Shown: positions 40,587 through 48,799 of the stretch, in pieces | Numbering within the stretch: position 1 is the stretch's first letter | How the letters are laid out: each line of letters opens with the position of its first letter | Origin: DATARH01 sp035550515 | Lineage (GTDB): Bacteria > Pseudomonadota > Alphaproteobacteria > ATCC43930 > CGMCC-115725 | Reading direction: 5' to 3' | Length of the DNA: 64,000 bases | Assembly: GCA_035550515.1 (NCBI GenBank) | Contig: DASZOZ010000039.1 | Location: forward strand, 132,933 to 196,932 | Program-made: the position numbers and the translations under genes | Notes under the pieces: model-generated | The model's input: the letters and a program-made list of their open reading frames with translations, nothing else | Databases searched by the model: none | What the model was told of the DNA's origin: nothing

Positions 40587-41525
40587 TCACCCGTTCGCTC
40601 GCCTCGCGGGCGGTTCGGGAGCCAACTCGCCTCGGTGGCCTGGCAGCACGCCCCCACTTGCAATGTAGACACCAGCCGAAATCAGAAGCATTGCGAACCA
40701 GTCACTCGTGGCCGGCCACTCGCCAAGAATCGGAATGGCCAAGATCGCCGTTATCGCCGGGGCCAGCGCCGCGAACGCCGAGCCGTTCGATGCACCAAGA
40801 AGACTGACCGCCCTGCCCCAAAGCACAAGCGAAATCACAGCGCACAGAATCCCATGCACAAATGCTTGCAAAATAAGGTCGGGCCAGGGTGCGTCGAACA
40901 GATGGGCTCCAGAAATGATCGCGTAGACTGGCACGTAGGTGATGAGTGACCCGACCGCCGCAATAGCAGCAGCGTGAAGCCCGTCCAACCGCGCTTTCCG
41001 CATAGCCACGGTATAGCCGGCGAACAACAGCCCCGCGCTGATGAACATGGCGTGGCCGATGTTCTGCCGCGATCCGATTGCGCCGCCCGCGCCCCAGACG
41101 ATGCCGAGAACACCTGCAATGACCAAGGCGAGGCCGATCCGCCTGGCGACGGTGAACCCCTCGCCCAGCACGACAGCGGCTAGGATCGCGACATAAAGAG
41201 GTATGAGCGCGGTAAATAGAGATGCGGCGTGCGCTGCTGGTGCAAATACCAAACCACCATAGGAAACCAACACCGTCGGCGCGCCGCCCAGCAAAATTCC
41301 TGCCAGTCCTGTCCACCCGAGGCGATCAAAGGCAAGCCCCTTTTTCAGCAGATATGGCAGCAAGAGCAATCCAGCGACGCCGAAACGAATTGCCGTGATG
41401 TCCCATGGGGTGAGGCTGGTCCTTATTCCAAGCCGAACCGCCAAAACCCATGTCGCCCAAATGCTTACGGACGCAATACCGTAGAGCGCGCCATGCACGT
41501 ACTCGGAGGTTGTTGGTTTCGACAA
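40587..41525 (-). CDS. EamA-family (DMT) transporter
   Basis: A permease of about 312 residues with ten membrane segments in two EamA repeats (VSIWATWVLAVRLGIRTSLT at the start, TPWDITAIRFGVAGLLLLP; second repeat from AMFISAGLLFAGYTVAMRKA). It likely exports a small metabolite. The start is probably TTG 41525, because AAGGAG lies 6 nt before it; a GTG at 41543 would add six residues. Partial copies of its 3' end occur at 39.1-39.3 kb and 33.2 kb. Confidence 0.85.
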   Translation of the reverse strand: MSKPTTSEYVHGALYGIASVSIWATWVLAVRLGIRTSLTPWDITAIRFGVAGLLLLPYLLKKGLAFDRLGWTGLAGILLGGAPTVLVSYGGLVFAPAAHAASLFTALIPLYVAILAAVVLGEGFTVARRIGLALVIAGVLGIVWGAGGAIGSRQNIGHAMFISAGLLFAGYTVAMRKARLDGLHAAAIAAVGSLITYVPVYAIISGAHLFDAPWPDLILQAFVHGILCAVISLVLWGRAVSLLGASNGSAFAALAPAITAILAIPILGEWPATSDWFAMLLISAGVYIASGGVLPGHRGELAPEPPARRANG

Positions 41526-41646
41526 GGATGACTCCTTCGTCACGGAAGCCTCACGGTCGATGCGAGGCGCTGTCCCTGGTCGTAGGGCGCTTGGAAATCC
41601 TTGTCGCCGAACTGCAACTCATCGTTATATCTGATGAAATATTTCG

Positions 41647-41889
41647 TCAAGAATTGATCCGAACATCGTCGCGCACGATGCCGGCAGGAGCGCCGGTATC
41701 ATCGAAGACAAGCCTGATTCCCTGGGCCTCGATGGCGCGACGCAGCGCGGCCAGGACATTCTCGGTCGGGGTCCGCTGCCCAGCCTCAAATAGATAGACG
41801 GTGTTTTTGGCCACACCTGCTCGGGCCGCAAGTTCGCCCTGAGACCAGCCCAACCAGCCTCGCGCCGCGCGACTCTGCTCGGGGGTCAT
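41647..41889 (-). CDS. XRE-family helix-turn-helix regulator
   Basis: An 80-residue Cro/C1-type repressor: the HTH is GWSQGELAARAGVAKNTVYL, followed by FEAGQRTPTENVLAALRRAI and a short beta tail (IRLVFDDTGAPAGIV). Such small XRE proteins usually act as dimers. A perfect inverted repeat (41901-41928) starts 12 bp upstream of its ATG, with a further half-site at 41968-41980, so autorepression is likely. The divergent nuclease gene at 42.1 kb may share this control. Confidence 0.87.
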   Translation of the reverse strand: MTPEQSRAARGWLGWSQGELAARAGVAKNTVYLFEAGQRTPTENVLAALRRAIEAQGIRLVFDDTGAPAGIVRDDVRINS

Positions 41890-41900
41890 TTGGCGATGGA

Positions 41901-41981
41901 TGATTTTTTCCCATGTGGGAAAAAATCACTTGACCGACATCTCGGGAATGGGAAAAAGTCCCATGTATGATTTTTTCCCAT
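41901..41981. promoter_or_regulatory. Operator array for the XRE regulator
   Basis: The 13-mer TGATTTTTTCCCA occurs three times: as a perfect inverted pair (41901-41913 and, reversed, 41916-41928, with a 2-bp centre) and once alone at 41968-41980. A shorter dyad ATGGGAAAAAGTCCCAT lies at 41948-41964. The sites sit between the XRE gene and the divergent nuclease gene. Confidence 0.82.
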
Positions 41982-42125
41982 CGACGGACCCAGGCTATGC
42001 CGATCACCAGCAGATGGCCTACCCGCCCGGCGCGGTGGCCTGCAACTCAAGCTGACACGACGAGCCTCTCGTCTCAACACAGTTGTAGACGCACCGCCGC
42101 CTTCCTGGTTGGCGGGAGCTAACCG

Positions 42126-43529
42126 GTGCCCTTCGTCTTCTTCGATGTCGAGACGACCGGCACGAATACCGCGTTCGATCAGGTCGTGCAGTTCGCCGCC
42201 GTCCGCACCGACGACCGGCTGAACGAGTTAGAGGTCTTCGAGGTCCGCTCTCGGCTGCTGCCGACCGTTGTGCCGTCGCCGGTAGCTATGCGGGTAAACG
42301 GAGTGACCGTCGAGCAGCTTGCCGATCCTGCCCTACCGTCGCATTACGAGATGGTCAGACGTATACGGCAAAAGTTGTTGCCCTGGTCGCCTGCTGTATT
42401 CGTAGGCTTTAACTCGCTCGATTTCGATGAGCATATGTTGCGACAGGCGTTCTACAAGACGCTGCATCCTCCTTACCTGACAAATACCAGGGGGAACAGC
42501 CGATGTGACGCCATGCGTCTCATCCAGGCATCGACGATCTTTGCGCCCGGTGCGCTCGCGGTACCGACAATCGATGGGACCCGGAAGACTTACAAACTCG
42601 ACCGGCTCGCCCCGGCCAACGGCTTCGATCACGAAGACGCGCACGACGCTCTGGCAGATGTCAGGGCTACAATTCACCTCTGTCGAATGCTCCGCGAAGC
42701 TGCTCCTCAATTCTGGTCATCGGCCATTCGACTGTGCCGCAAATCGGCGGCCATCGACTTCGTGATGACCCAGCATGTGTTCGGATTGACCGAGTTCTTT
42801 TGGGGGCGGGGCTATTCGTGTGTCGTCTCGATGATCGGACACGATGACTCGAACGATAATCACCTCTACGTCGCCAATCTTGCTGTCGATCCTCGTTCTC
42901 TGGCCGGTTTGAGTGAGCCAGCGCTACGTCTCCGAGTAGGCCAACGACCGAAACCCGTACGGTGTATCAGGGCGAACGCCGCTCCGACTCTGTGGTCGAT
43001 AGATACGGAAAAAGACGAAGTATTCCCGGAGGCGCTCGGGGCGGATGTTTATGAACTAGCTCGCCGCGCAGCATTTCTCGAAGATAATGCCAATCTCCGA
43101 GCGCGCTTGATTTCTGCCTTTGAGGCCGGTCGGGAGCCTCACGAACCTTCGCCACATGTCGAGAAACAGATTTACGATGGGTTCCCCACCGATGCCGACA
43201 ACACCCTGATGAATTCGTTTCACGAGGCGTCCTGGCCAGATCGACTGGCAATAGTCGAGCGGTTCCAGGACGCGCGGCTGCACGAATTGGGCTGTCGGCT
43301 CATTCATTGTGAGCGGCCCGACCTGCTCGATGACGTAGCCCGTCGCCGACATGACGAACGGATCGCTCGATGCCTGTTGGGTCTCGACAACGCTGTCGGG
43401 TGGCTCACGCTGCGCGAGGCCGTCCAACAGGCCAACGACATCCTCGTAGAGACAAACCTACCACACATCCGGGCGCATCGTGACTTCCTCCAGCGCCGGC
43501 TCGCCGACGCGATGCGCTTGGCGCTCTGA
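42126..43529 (+). CDS. Exonuclease of the ExoI/SbcB type (DEDD superfamily)
   Basis: A 467-residue nuclease. The N-terminal 3'-5' exonuclease domain has Exo I FVFFDVETTGTNTAFDQ, Exo II FVGFNSLDFDEHMLRQAF and Exo III HEDAHDALADVRAT. The C-terminal part (KQIYDGFPTDADNTLMNSFH, DARLHELGCRLIHCERPD) matches the exonuclease I C-terminal region. It would digest single-stranded DNA 3' to 5'. The start is GTG 42126 with GGGAG before it. It is divergent from the XRE gene across an operator array, which suggests regulated expression. Confidence 0.83.
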   Translation: MPFVFFDVETTGTNTAFDQVVQFAAVRTDDRLNELEVFEVRSRLLPTVVPSPVAMRVNGVTVEQLADPALPSHYEMVRRIRQKLLPWSPAVFVGFNSLDFDEHMLRQAFYKTLHPPYLTNTRGNSRCDAMRLIQASTIFAPGALAVPTIDGTRKTYKLDRLAPANGFDHEDAHDALADVRATIHLCRMLREAAPQFWSSAIRLCRKSAAIDFVMTQHVFGLTEFFWGRGYSCVVSMIGHDDSNDNHLYVANLAVDPRSLAGLSEPALRLRVGQRPKPVRCIRANAAPTLWSIDTEKDEVFPEALGADVYELARRAAFLEDNANLRARLISAFEAGREPHEPSPHVEKQIYDGFPTDADNTLMNSFHEASWPDRLAIVERFQDARLHELGCRLIHCERPDLLDDVARRRHDERIARCLLGLDNAVGWLTLREAVQQANDILVETNLPHIRAHRDFLQRRLADAMRLAL

Positions 43530-43625
43530 CCACGGCTGGGACGCGCTTGCGTCAAGCCTACCCTTTCGGCATCATCTCGGAGTTGTTGTGCGGCTTGGTC
43601 GCCGCCAGCGATGCGCGTTGTGCGC

Positions 43626-43714
43626 TGAACACAGGGTCTCCCGCCCCATGTCGGGTGGCCCGCGAAATACAACACCCTCACGGGAAATACGTGGGGCGCG
43701 GTTCCCTGTGTTCA
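43626..43714. repeat. Inverted repeat flanking the stretch before the zinc-ribbon gene
   Basis: Perfect 11-bp arms TGAACACAGGG (43626-43636) and CCCTGTGTTCA (43704-43714), 67 bp apart, in the 237-bp gap after the nuclease gene. No gene lies between the arms. Nothing else was recognised in this gap. Confidence 0.5.
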
Positions 43715-43766
43715 CGCGCGACCAACCGCCCGGCACCAGCCGAGCAGGGGAACACGGGGGCCGTCG

Positions 43767-44168
43767 ATGAGCAAAGCCAGTGTCAAACCGTGCCCATTTT
43801 GCGGCGAGGACATCCGCGCGGTCGCGATCAAGTGCAAACACTGTGGAAGTATGCTCGACGGGAGTAGCGACCCGGAGCAAATCCTCGCCGATGTCGGCGC
43901 GAACCTCTTTCGTGGGATCGAGGGTGTTGGTGGTCGATTGAAAATCACTACGCGCCGAGTGCTGTTCGAGCCGCACAAGGTCAACCTGCAAAACAACCCG
44001 GCGGAAATATTGATGACGGATATAGCCGCCGTCACGAAGCGCAACACCGGGGGACTCATCCCGAACGGGATGTCGATCCACACCAAGGGTGGCGTCGAAT
44101 ACAAGTTCGTCGTTTGGGGCCGGGACAAGCTGATCGACCTGATCTCTACCCGGACGGCATCCCGATGA
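43767..44168 (+). CDS. Zinc-ribbon protein with a PH/GRAM-like domain
   Basis: A 133-residue protein. The N-terminus has a zinc ribbon (CPFCGEDIRAVAIKCKHCGS). Residues of about 45-130 look like a small PH/GRAM-type beta domain (GRLKITTRRVLFEPHKVNLQ, ILMTDIAAVTKRNTGGLIPN, then a final helix). The combination occurs in poorly characterised bacterial proteins; a membrane or lipid-related role is only a guess. Its stop overlaps the next start (ATGA). Confidence 0.65.
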   Translation: MSKASVKPCPFCGEDIRAVAIKCKHCGSMLDGSSDPEQILADVGANLFRGIEGVGGRLKITTRRVLFEPHKVNLQNNPAEILMTDIAAVTKRNTGGLIPNGMSIHTKGGVEYKFVVWGRDKLIDLISTRTASR

Positions 44169-44455
44169 TACCCCTCCGGATAGTCGCAATCGCTATTGCG
44201 ACTTGCAGCACATGGGGGCCAGCGGTAGCAGCCTGCTCGGAGGATGCCGCGATGGCGACCTTCCTCGAACTGAACGCGAAGGTCGCGGATATGCTAACGG
44301 ACGGCACGCCGCTGAGCGTCATCAACCAACTTCAATCGCGTGTCGTTGCGGCTCAAAGCCGGATGATGGCTGCGGGGATGCGAGGCGACATCCAGACCGA
44401 ATGCGACGAGGTGGCCCGGCTGCAAGCAGCGTTCCGACAAGCAGGCATCAGATAG
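44165..44455 (+). CDS. Small exported helical protein
   Basis: A 96-residue protein with an N-terminal signal sequence (MIPLRIVAIAIATCSTWG, cleavage near AVA-AC; a lipoprotein site is not clear). The mature part is helical (AAMATFLELNAKVADMLTDG, INQLQSRVVAAQSRMMAAG) and carries two cysteines, CSED and TECDE, that could pair. It is translationally coupled to the zinc-ribbon gene by ATGA overlap. Unknown function. Confidence 0.65.
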   Translation: MIPLRIVAIAIATCSTWGPAVAACSEDAAMATFLELNAKVADMLTDGTPLSVINQLQSRVVAAQSRMMAAGMRGDIQTECDEVARLQAAFRQAGIR

Positions 44456-44466
44456 GGAGGACCTGG

Positions 44467-44784
44467 ATGGCAAGCCCTCACCAACATACCGTTGCCTATC
44501 CGGTGGAGAAGGTGATCGACGCAACGCTGCGAGCGTTGACGCAACTCCGCTACAAGATCGACAGCGTGGATCGCGAGAACGGGATAATCAACTTCAAGAC
44601 GGGGATGTCGATATGGTCTTGGGGGCAGGAACTATCTGTCTTGGTGACGAAGACAGACCCGCACAACTCCGTAATTGACATCGGAAGCCGATTGAAATTC
44701 GGAGTAGCCGATTGGGGTGAGGCGTCCCGGTTGCGTACAAAACTGATCGGGTTGATCGACCAGAACCTCTCTGTCGCCGGATAG
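44467..44784 (+). CDS. Small conserved hypothetical protein, alpha/beta
   Basis: A 105-residue protein reading VIDATLRALTQLRYKIDSVD, then RENGIINFKTGMSIWSWGQE and SVIDIGSRLKFGVADWGEAS. This pattern is seen in small soluble bacterial proteins of unknown function. Start ATG 44467 has GGGAGGACC in front. It is third in a tight plus-strand group with the zinc-ribbon and exported proteins (11-bp gap). Confidence 0.65.
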   Translation: MASPHQHTVAYPVEKVIDATLRALTQLRYKIDSVDRENGIINFKTGMSIWSWGQELSVLVTKTDPHNSVIDIGSRLKFGVADWGEASRLRTKLIGLIDQNLSVAG

Positions 44785-44787
44785 CAG

Positions 44788-45261
44788 CTACTTCTTGAGC
44801 GCGGCTACCAACCCAATCACCACCCCGAGAAGCCCGGCGATGGAGGCTATGACCGGAGCAACGCTGCTGAGCCAAAGCCGAGAGACCTCAGAGCGCTCCT
44901 TGCGCTCCCGCCGGATCGCGTCTCGTAGTTCCACCATTGTCTTCGGACTGAGGTGAACCCCGGTATTCTTACCCCTGACCCACGTCGAGGTCTCCGGTGA
45001 CTCGTCGTTGAATATGACAGGCGGGCGCGGGACAAGCAGTCGGTCCGCTTCGTCGAGAAGGTACCGCGTTTGGATCGCGGCGATCTCGTCCTCATGAAAC
45101 TCCCGATCCGCCCGATAGTCCCATTCGAGGTCTTCGATTTCTTGTCGGTTTGCGTGTCGTCTGCGCGCCACAATGATCTTCGATTGTTGATCGGCCTCCC
45201 ACTTTCGATGACGGCGGCGCGTCCGCCACAGTCCGAACCGGAACCGAGTGTTCTCGAACAA
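44788..45261 (-). CDS. Hypothetical protein with a C-terminal membrane anchor
   Basis: A 157-residue protein. The N-terminal 60 residues are strongly basic and helical (RTRRRHRKWEADQQSK and on), the middle holds a charged loop, and the C-terminal 25 residues (VAPVIASIAGLLGVVIGLVA, then ALKK) form one membrane segment, so it is tail-anchored. The start is TTG 45261 in this reading and is uncertain. It converges on the group at 43.8-44.8 kb with only a few bases between stops. Confidence 0.55.
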   Translation of the reverse strand: MFENTRFRFGLWRTRRRHRKWEADQQSKIIVARRRHANRQEIEDLEWDYRADREFHEDEIAAIQTRYLLDEADRLLVPRPPVIFNDESPETSTWVRGKNTGVHLSPKTMVELRDAIRRERKERSEVSRLWLSSVAPVIASIAGLLGVVIGLVAALKK

Positions 45262-45273
45262 TGGCGGCTCTGC

Positions 45274-45528
45274 CTACGAGACCGGGTTGTCGCGCCGTTT
45301 CCGCCAGCGCTGGATGGCCGCTTTCCGAGCTATCTCCTTCCGCTGTTCGGGGCTCAGCAGCGAAGCACGCGCCTTTCCGCCACGGCGACCGAGTTCCGCC
45401 GCCGCTGATGATGCCGCCGACTTCGGGTCTATATCTTCCTCGATTTCGCCCGTGGCGATCTTCGCCACCTTGACCGCCGCGCCGATCACATCGCGTGGAC
45501 GCTTTTCTCCTCGTGGTCCTTTCGGCAT
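45274..45528 (-). CDS. Small basic protein, putative RNA-binding
   Basis: An 84-residue basic protein starting MPKGPRGEKRPRDVIGAAVK, then VAKIATGEIEED, and an Ala/Arg/Lys-rich C-terminus with AAAELGRRGGKARASLLSPE and RKEIARKAAIQRW. Close relatives are widespread in Alphaproteobacteria and are often labelled RNA-binding protein; evidence is thin. Start ATG 45528. It ends 12 bp before the tail-anchored protein starts and is probably transcribed with it. It lies at the edge of the lower-GC island. Confidence 0.7.
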   Translation of the reverse strand: MPKGPRGEKRPRDVIGAAVKVAKIATGEIEEDIDPKSAASSAAAELGRRGGKARASLLSPEQRKEIARKAAIQRWRKRRDNPVS

Positions 45529-45745
45529 ACTCTGATCGCTCCGTCCTCGAATGGAGCAGCGCCGTCGTATGGCGGACTGCTTACCGAAAAGCATATGGGA
45601 CGAAGTGGGTGGAGCACCAGCCCTTCAGGCCCCGCCGCGCCGAGGGGCGATTTCAAACTGAGTCACTACCCAACTTCTCGGCTATTTGACGGCGGCGGGA
45701 GAGCCGGCCTAGCCTTGCCTCTCCGATGCCGCCGGAGAACCGCCA

Positions 45746-46900
45746 ATGCCGCTTCCCGCTCCGCTCGACGCCGCCGTTCTTCCCTCCGGCATCCGCTCGC
45801 GCTTTGTCGAACGGGTCAACGGGCTGACCATCCATATCCTCGAAGCGGGGTTCGAGGCGGCGGGACGGCCCTGCCTGCTGTTGCTGCACGGCTTCCCCGA
45901 GATTGCCTATTCCTGGCGCAAGATCATGGTGCCGCTCGCCGCGGCGGGTTTTCACGTCGTCGCGCCCGACCTGCGCGGCTACGGCCGCACCACCGGCTGG
46001 AGCGCCAATTACGACGACGACCTGCGGCCGTTCCGCCTGCTCAATGCGGTGCGCGACGCGCTGGGCCTCGTCGCCGCGCTCGGCTGCCGCGAGGTTGCGG
46101 CGGTGGTCGGCCATGATTTCGGCGCCTCGGTCGCGGCGTGGTGTGCGCTGGTGCGGCCCGATGTGTTCCGCTCGCTGGCGCTGATGAGCGCGCCGTTCGA
46201 GGGGCCGCCGGCGGTGCCTTTCGCGACCGACGGCAAGCCGCCCGCCGTGCCGGAAAGCCCGACGATCCACGAGGCGCTGGCGGCGCTGCCGCGCCCGCGC
46301 AAGCATTACCAATGGTGGTACTCGACCCGGCCGGCCAATGCCGCGATGTGGCATTGCAGACAGGGCGTCCACGACTTCCTGCGCGCCTATTACCACCACA
46401 AAAGCGCCGACTGGAAAGGCAACCAGCCGCACAGGCTGGCCGGTTGGAGCGCCGAAGAGCTGGCGAAGATGCCGACCTACTACATTATGGACCTCGCGGA
46501 CGACATGCCGGCCGCGGTGGCGAAGGAAATGCCCTCGCCGGACGAGATCGCCGCCTGCCGATGGCTGCCGGATCGCGAGCTGGCGGTCTATGCCGGCGAA
46601 TATCAGCGCAACGGCTTTCAGGGCGGGCTCAACTGGTACCGTTCGCGCACCGGCGGCGCCTTCGAGGCCGAGCTGCAGCTGTTTTCCGGGCGGACCATCG
46701 ACGTGCCGTCGATCTTCATCTCGGGCAAGAGCGACTGGGGCGTCTACCAGCGTCCCGGCGCGGTCGAGAAGATGAACGGCACTGCCTGCACGTGCATGAC
46801 TGGCGTGCATCTGCTCGACGGCGCCGGGCATTGGGTGCAGCAGGAACAGTCGGTAAAAGTCGCGGAGCTGCTGGTGGCGTTTCTCCGGCAGCGGCAGTAG
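45746..46900 (+). CDS. Alpha/beta hydrolase, epoxide-hydrolase-like
   Basis: A 384-residue hydrolase. The oxyanion motif is LLLHGFPEIAYSW, the nucleophile is the aspartate in VVGHDFGASVAAW, and the C-terminal histidine lies in LLDGAGHWVQQEQ. These are features of epoxide hydrolases and haloacetate dehalogenases. The cap domain is longer than usual, which accounts for the length. Codon use returns to the high-GC backbone type. The class II aldolase gene follows after 16 bp. Confidence 0.85.
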   Translation: MPLPAPLDAAVLPSGIRSRFVERVNGLTIHILEAGFEAAGRPCLLLLHGFPEIAYSWRKIMVPLAAAGFHVVAPDLRGYGRTTGWSANYDDDLRPFRLLNAVRDALGLVAALGCREVAAVVGHDFGASVAAWCALVRPDVFRSLALMSAPFEGPPAVPFATDGKPPAVPESPTIHEALAALPRPRKHYQWWYSTRPANAAMWHCRQGVHDFLRAYYHHKSADWKGNQPHRLAGWSAEELAKMPTYYIMDLADDMPAAVAKEMPSPDEIAACRWLPDRELAVYAGEYQRNGFQGGLNWYRSRTGGAFEAELQLFSGRTIDVPSIFISGKSDWGVYQRPGAVEKMNGTACTCMTGVHLLDGAGHWVQQEQSVKVAELLVAFLRQRQ

Positions 46901-46916
46901 CCACAAGCGAGAGCCG

Positions 46917-47681
46917 ATGATGTCCGCGGTGCCGTATCTGAGGAATGACGTCAGCGAAGCCGAATGGAACGCGCGCTGCGAGCTCGCCGCGCTCTACCAT
47001 GTCTGTCACCATCTCGGTTGGACCGACCTGGTCAATACCCACATGTCGGCGCGGGTGCCGGACGAGCCTGACACGTTCCTGATCAACCGGTACGGCGAGA
47101 TGTTCGACGAGGTCACCGCGTCGAGCCTCATCAAGATGGATATGGAGGGCAACGTCGTCGGCGTCGCCGGCGGGTTCAACAGCGCCGGGTTTACGATCCA
47201 CAGCGGCGTGTACAAGGCGCGGCCCGACGCCAATTGCGTCACCCACACGCATACGCGCGCCGGCGCCGGCGTCTCGCAGTTGCCCAGCGGCAGCATCCGG
47301 CCGATCAGCCAGGACGCGCTGCAGGTCTATGACGACCTTGCGTACCACCCTTACGGCGTGCCGGCGACGGTCGAGGAATGCGAGGCGTTGGGCCGGAGCT
47401 GCGCCGACAAGAGCTGCGTGGTGCTGATGAACCACGGCCTCCTGACGCTCGGGCGGACCGTGCACGGCGCCTTCTTCCGGCTCTACAATATGGAGCGCGC
47501 CTGCGAACTCGAGATGATTGCCCGCCAGATGGGCACCGATCCCGTCGCGATCGAGCCTTACGTCGTACAGCGCGCCGCCGAGCGCATGCAATCGCTCCGC
47601 GACAGCGAAACCTACGGCCTGATGGAGTGGGAAGGCGTCGTCCGCACCGTCGAACGCGCCGGCGCCGATTTCCGGAAATAG
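46917..47681 (+). CDS. Class II aldolase/adducin-family protein
   Basis: A 254-residue protein of the fuculose-aldolase/adducin fold: LAALYHVCHHLGWTDLVNTH, FLINRYGEMFDEVTASSLIK, and the zinc ligands in CVTHTHTRAGAGVSQLP and a later VVLMNHGLLTLG. Substrate unknown; members act as sugar-phosphate aldolases, epimerases or decarboxylases. It starts 16 bp after the hydrolase stop and is likely in one operon with it. Confidence 0.87.
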   Translation: MMSAVPYLRNDVSEAEWNARCELAALYHVCHHLGWTDLVNTHMSARVPDEPDTFLINRYGEMFDEVTASSLIKMDMEGNVVGVAGGFNSAGFTIHSGVYKARPDANCVTHTHTRAGAGVSQLPSGSIRPISQDALQVYDDLAYHPYGVPATVEECEALGRSCADKSCVVLMNHGLLTLGRTVHGAFFRLYNMERACELEMIARQMGTDPVAIEPYVVQRAAERMQSLRDSETYGLMEWEGVVRTVERAGADFRK

Positions 47682-47748
47682 GCCAAGCCCGGCCTCAACG
47701 TTTGGCGGGGCATCCCGACGGGCGAGCTAGACAAGCCGGGCCGCGAAG

Positions 47749-48669
47749 GTGTTCGGCATGTTCATACGCCAGCTCAATTACCTTATCGCCTTGGACAAGC
47801 ACCGGCATTTCGGGCGCGCGGCGGAAAGCTGTCACGTCTCGCAGCCTGCGCTGTCGAACGGGATAAGGGAGCTGGAGCGTGAACTCGGCATCACCATCAT
47901 CAAGCGCAACCGGACATTCGAGGGGATCACGCCGGAAGGCGAGCGCGTCATCCTGTGGGTCCGTCAGGTCCTGGCCTCGCTGGAAGGGCTCAGGCAGGAG
48001 GCCGATCTGGTCCGCAGCGTGCCGCGGGGACATCTGGCCATCGGCGTCATCCCCACCGCGAGCTATGCCGCGACGCTGCTCAGCGCGGAATACAGGGAAA
48101 TCCTGCCGCAGCTCACGCTTGAGGTCGTGTCCCTCAGCACGCCGGAAATTCTGCAGCGATTGAAGTCGCAGGATCTCCATTTGGGCATGCTTTACGACAG
48201 CTCGGCCGCCGGCGACGAGTATGACGTGCTTCCGCTGTTCGCGGAGCGCTACGTCCTGATTGCCGGCGAACAGGCGTCTCTTCCCCGCCAGTTGAGCTGG
48301 CCGGAAGTCGCCGATTTGCCCCTTTGCCTGCTTAGCCGCGATATGCGGAACCGCCAGACGCTGGACGAGGTGTTCCGGGGCGTCGGGGCGACGCCGAACG
48401 TGGTGCTGGAAACCAACTCGCTGCGGGTTCTACTGGCCGAATCGTCGAGCGGGCGCGCGTTCAGCATCCTGCCGCTCAGCGCCCTGCCGACAGGGCAGGA
48501 GGGCACCGGTCTTCGCGTTCACCCGATCACGCCGGAACATGTCCAGGATGTCTGCCTGGTCCGGCTCCGGCGCGAGACCCAACCCGCCCTGTCGCATGCG
48601 GCCTGGCAGATCGCGTCCAAACTCGACCTCGAGGCTGTTCTCAACAACCTCCTGGTGAAACCGGCGTGA
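47749..48669 (+). CDS. LysR-family transcriptional regulator
   Basis: A 303-306-residue LysR regulator. The N-terminal HTH is HFGRAAESCHVSQPALSNGI, followed by RELERELGITIIKRNRTFEG, and the C-terminal effector domain begins GHLAIGVIPTASYAATLL. The start may be ATG 47749 or ATG 47758 (MFIRQLNYLIALDKH), the latter fitting the family best. It is encoded 130 bp upstream of the encapsulin gene on the same strand. Similar regulators are, from memory, often found beside formate dehydrogenase or other molybdoenzyme genes, which fits the following oxidoreductase. Confidence 0.88.
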   Translation: MFGMFIRQLNYLIALDKHRHFGRAAESCHVSQPALSNGIRELERELGITIIKRNRTFEGITPEGERVILWVRQVLASLEGLRQEADLVRSVPRGHLAIGVIPTASYAATLLSAEYREILPQLTLEVVSLSTPEILQRLKSQDLHLGMLYDSSAAGDEYDVLPLFAERYVLIAGEQASLPRQLSWPEVADLPLCLLSRDMRNRQTLDEVFRGVGATPNVVLETNSLRVLLAESSSGRAFSILPLSALPTGQEGTGLRVHPITPEHVQDVCLVRLRRETQPALSHAAWQIASKLDLEAVLNNLLVKPA

Positions 48670-48687
48670 TAAAGGCAGGTTATCACG
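48665..48687 (+). promoter_or_regulatory. Perfect hairpin overlapping the LysR stop codon
   Basis: Arms CGTGATAA and TTATCACG with a 7-nt loop. The TGA stop of the LysR gene is in the left arm. No T-tract follows, so it is a weak terminator at best; it could be an operator for the encapsulin gene 113 bp downstream. Confidence 0.45.
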
Positions 48688-48799
48688 AGGTTCGGTCAAA
48701 CGATTGGACCCGGCCGGCCCGGCGGCGCAGGCTTTCCGAGCGTGGGTCGAGCACGCCCCAAAGGCACCAGCGGACGTCGGTTCTCCGAAGGAGCAGGAC

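Noticed and set aside
33185..41889. Integron gene-cassette array
   Set aside because: Genes are single and mixed, and some junctions contain GTTAG/CTAAC-like bits, but I could not find paired attC core sites at regular positions, nor an integrase or attI.
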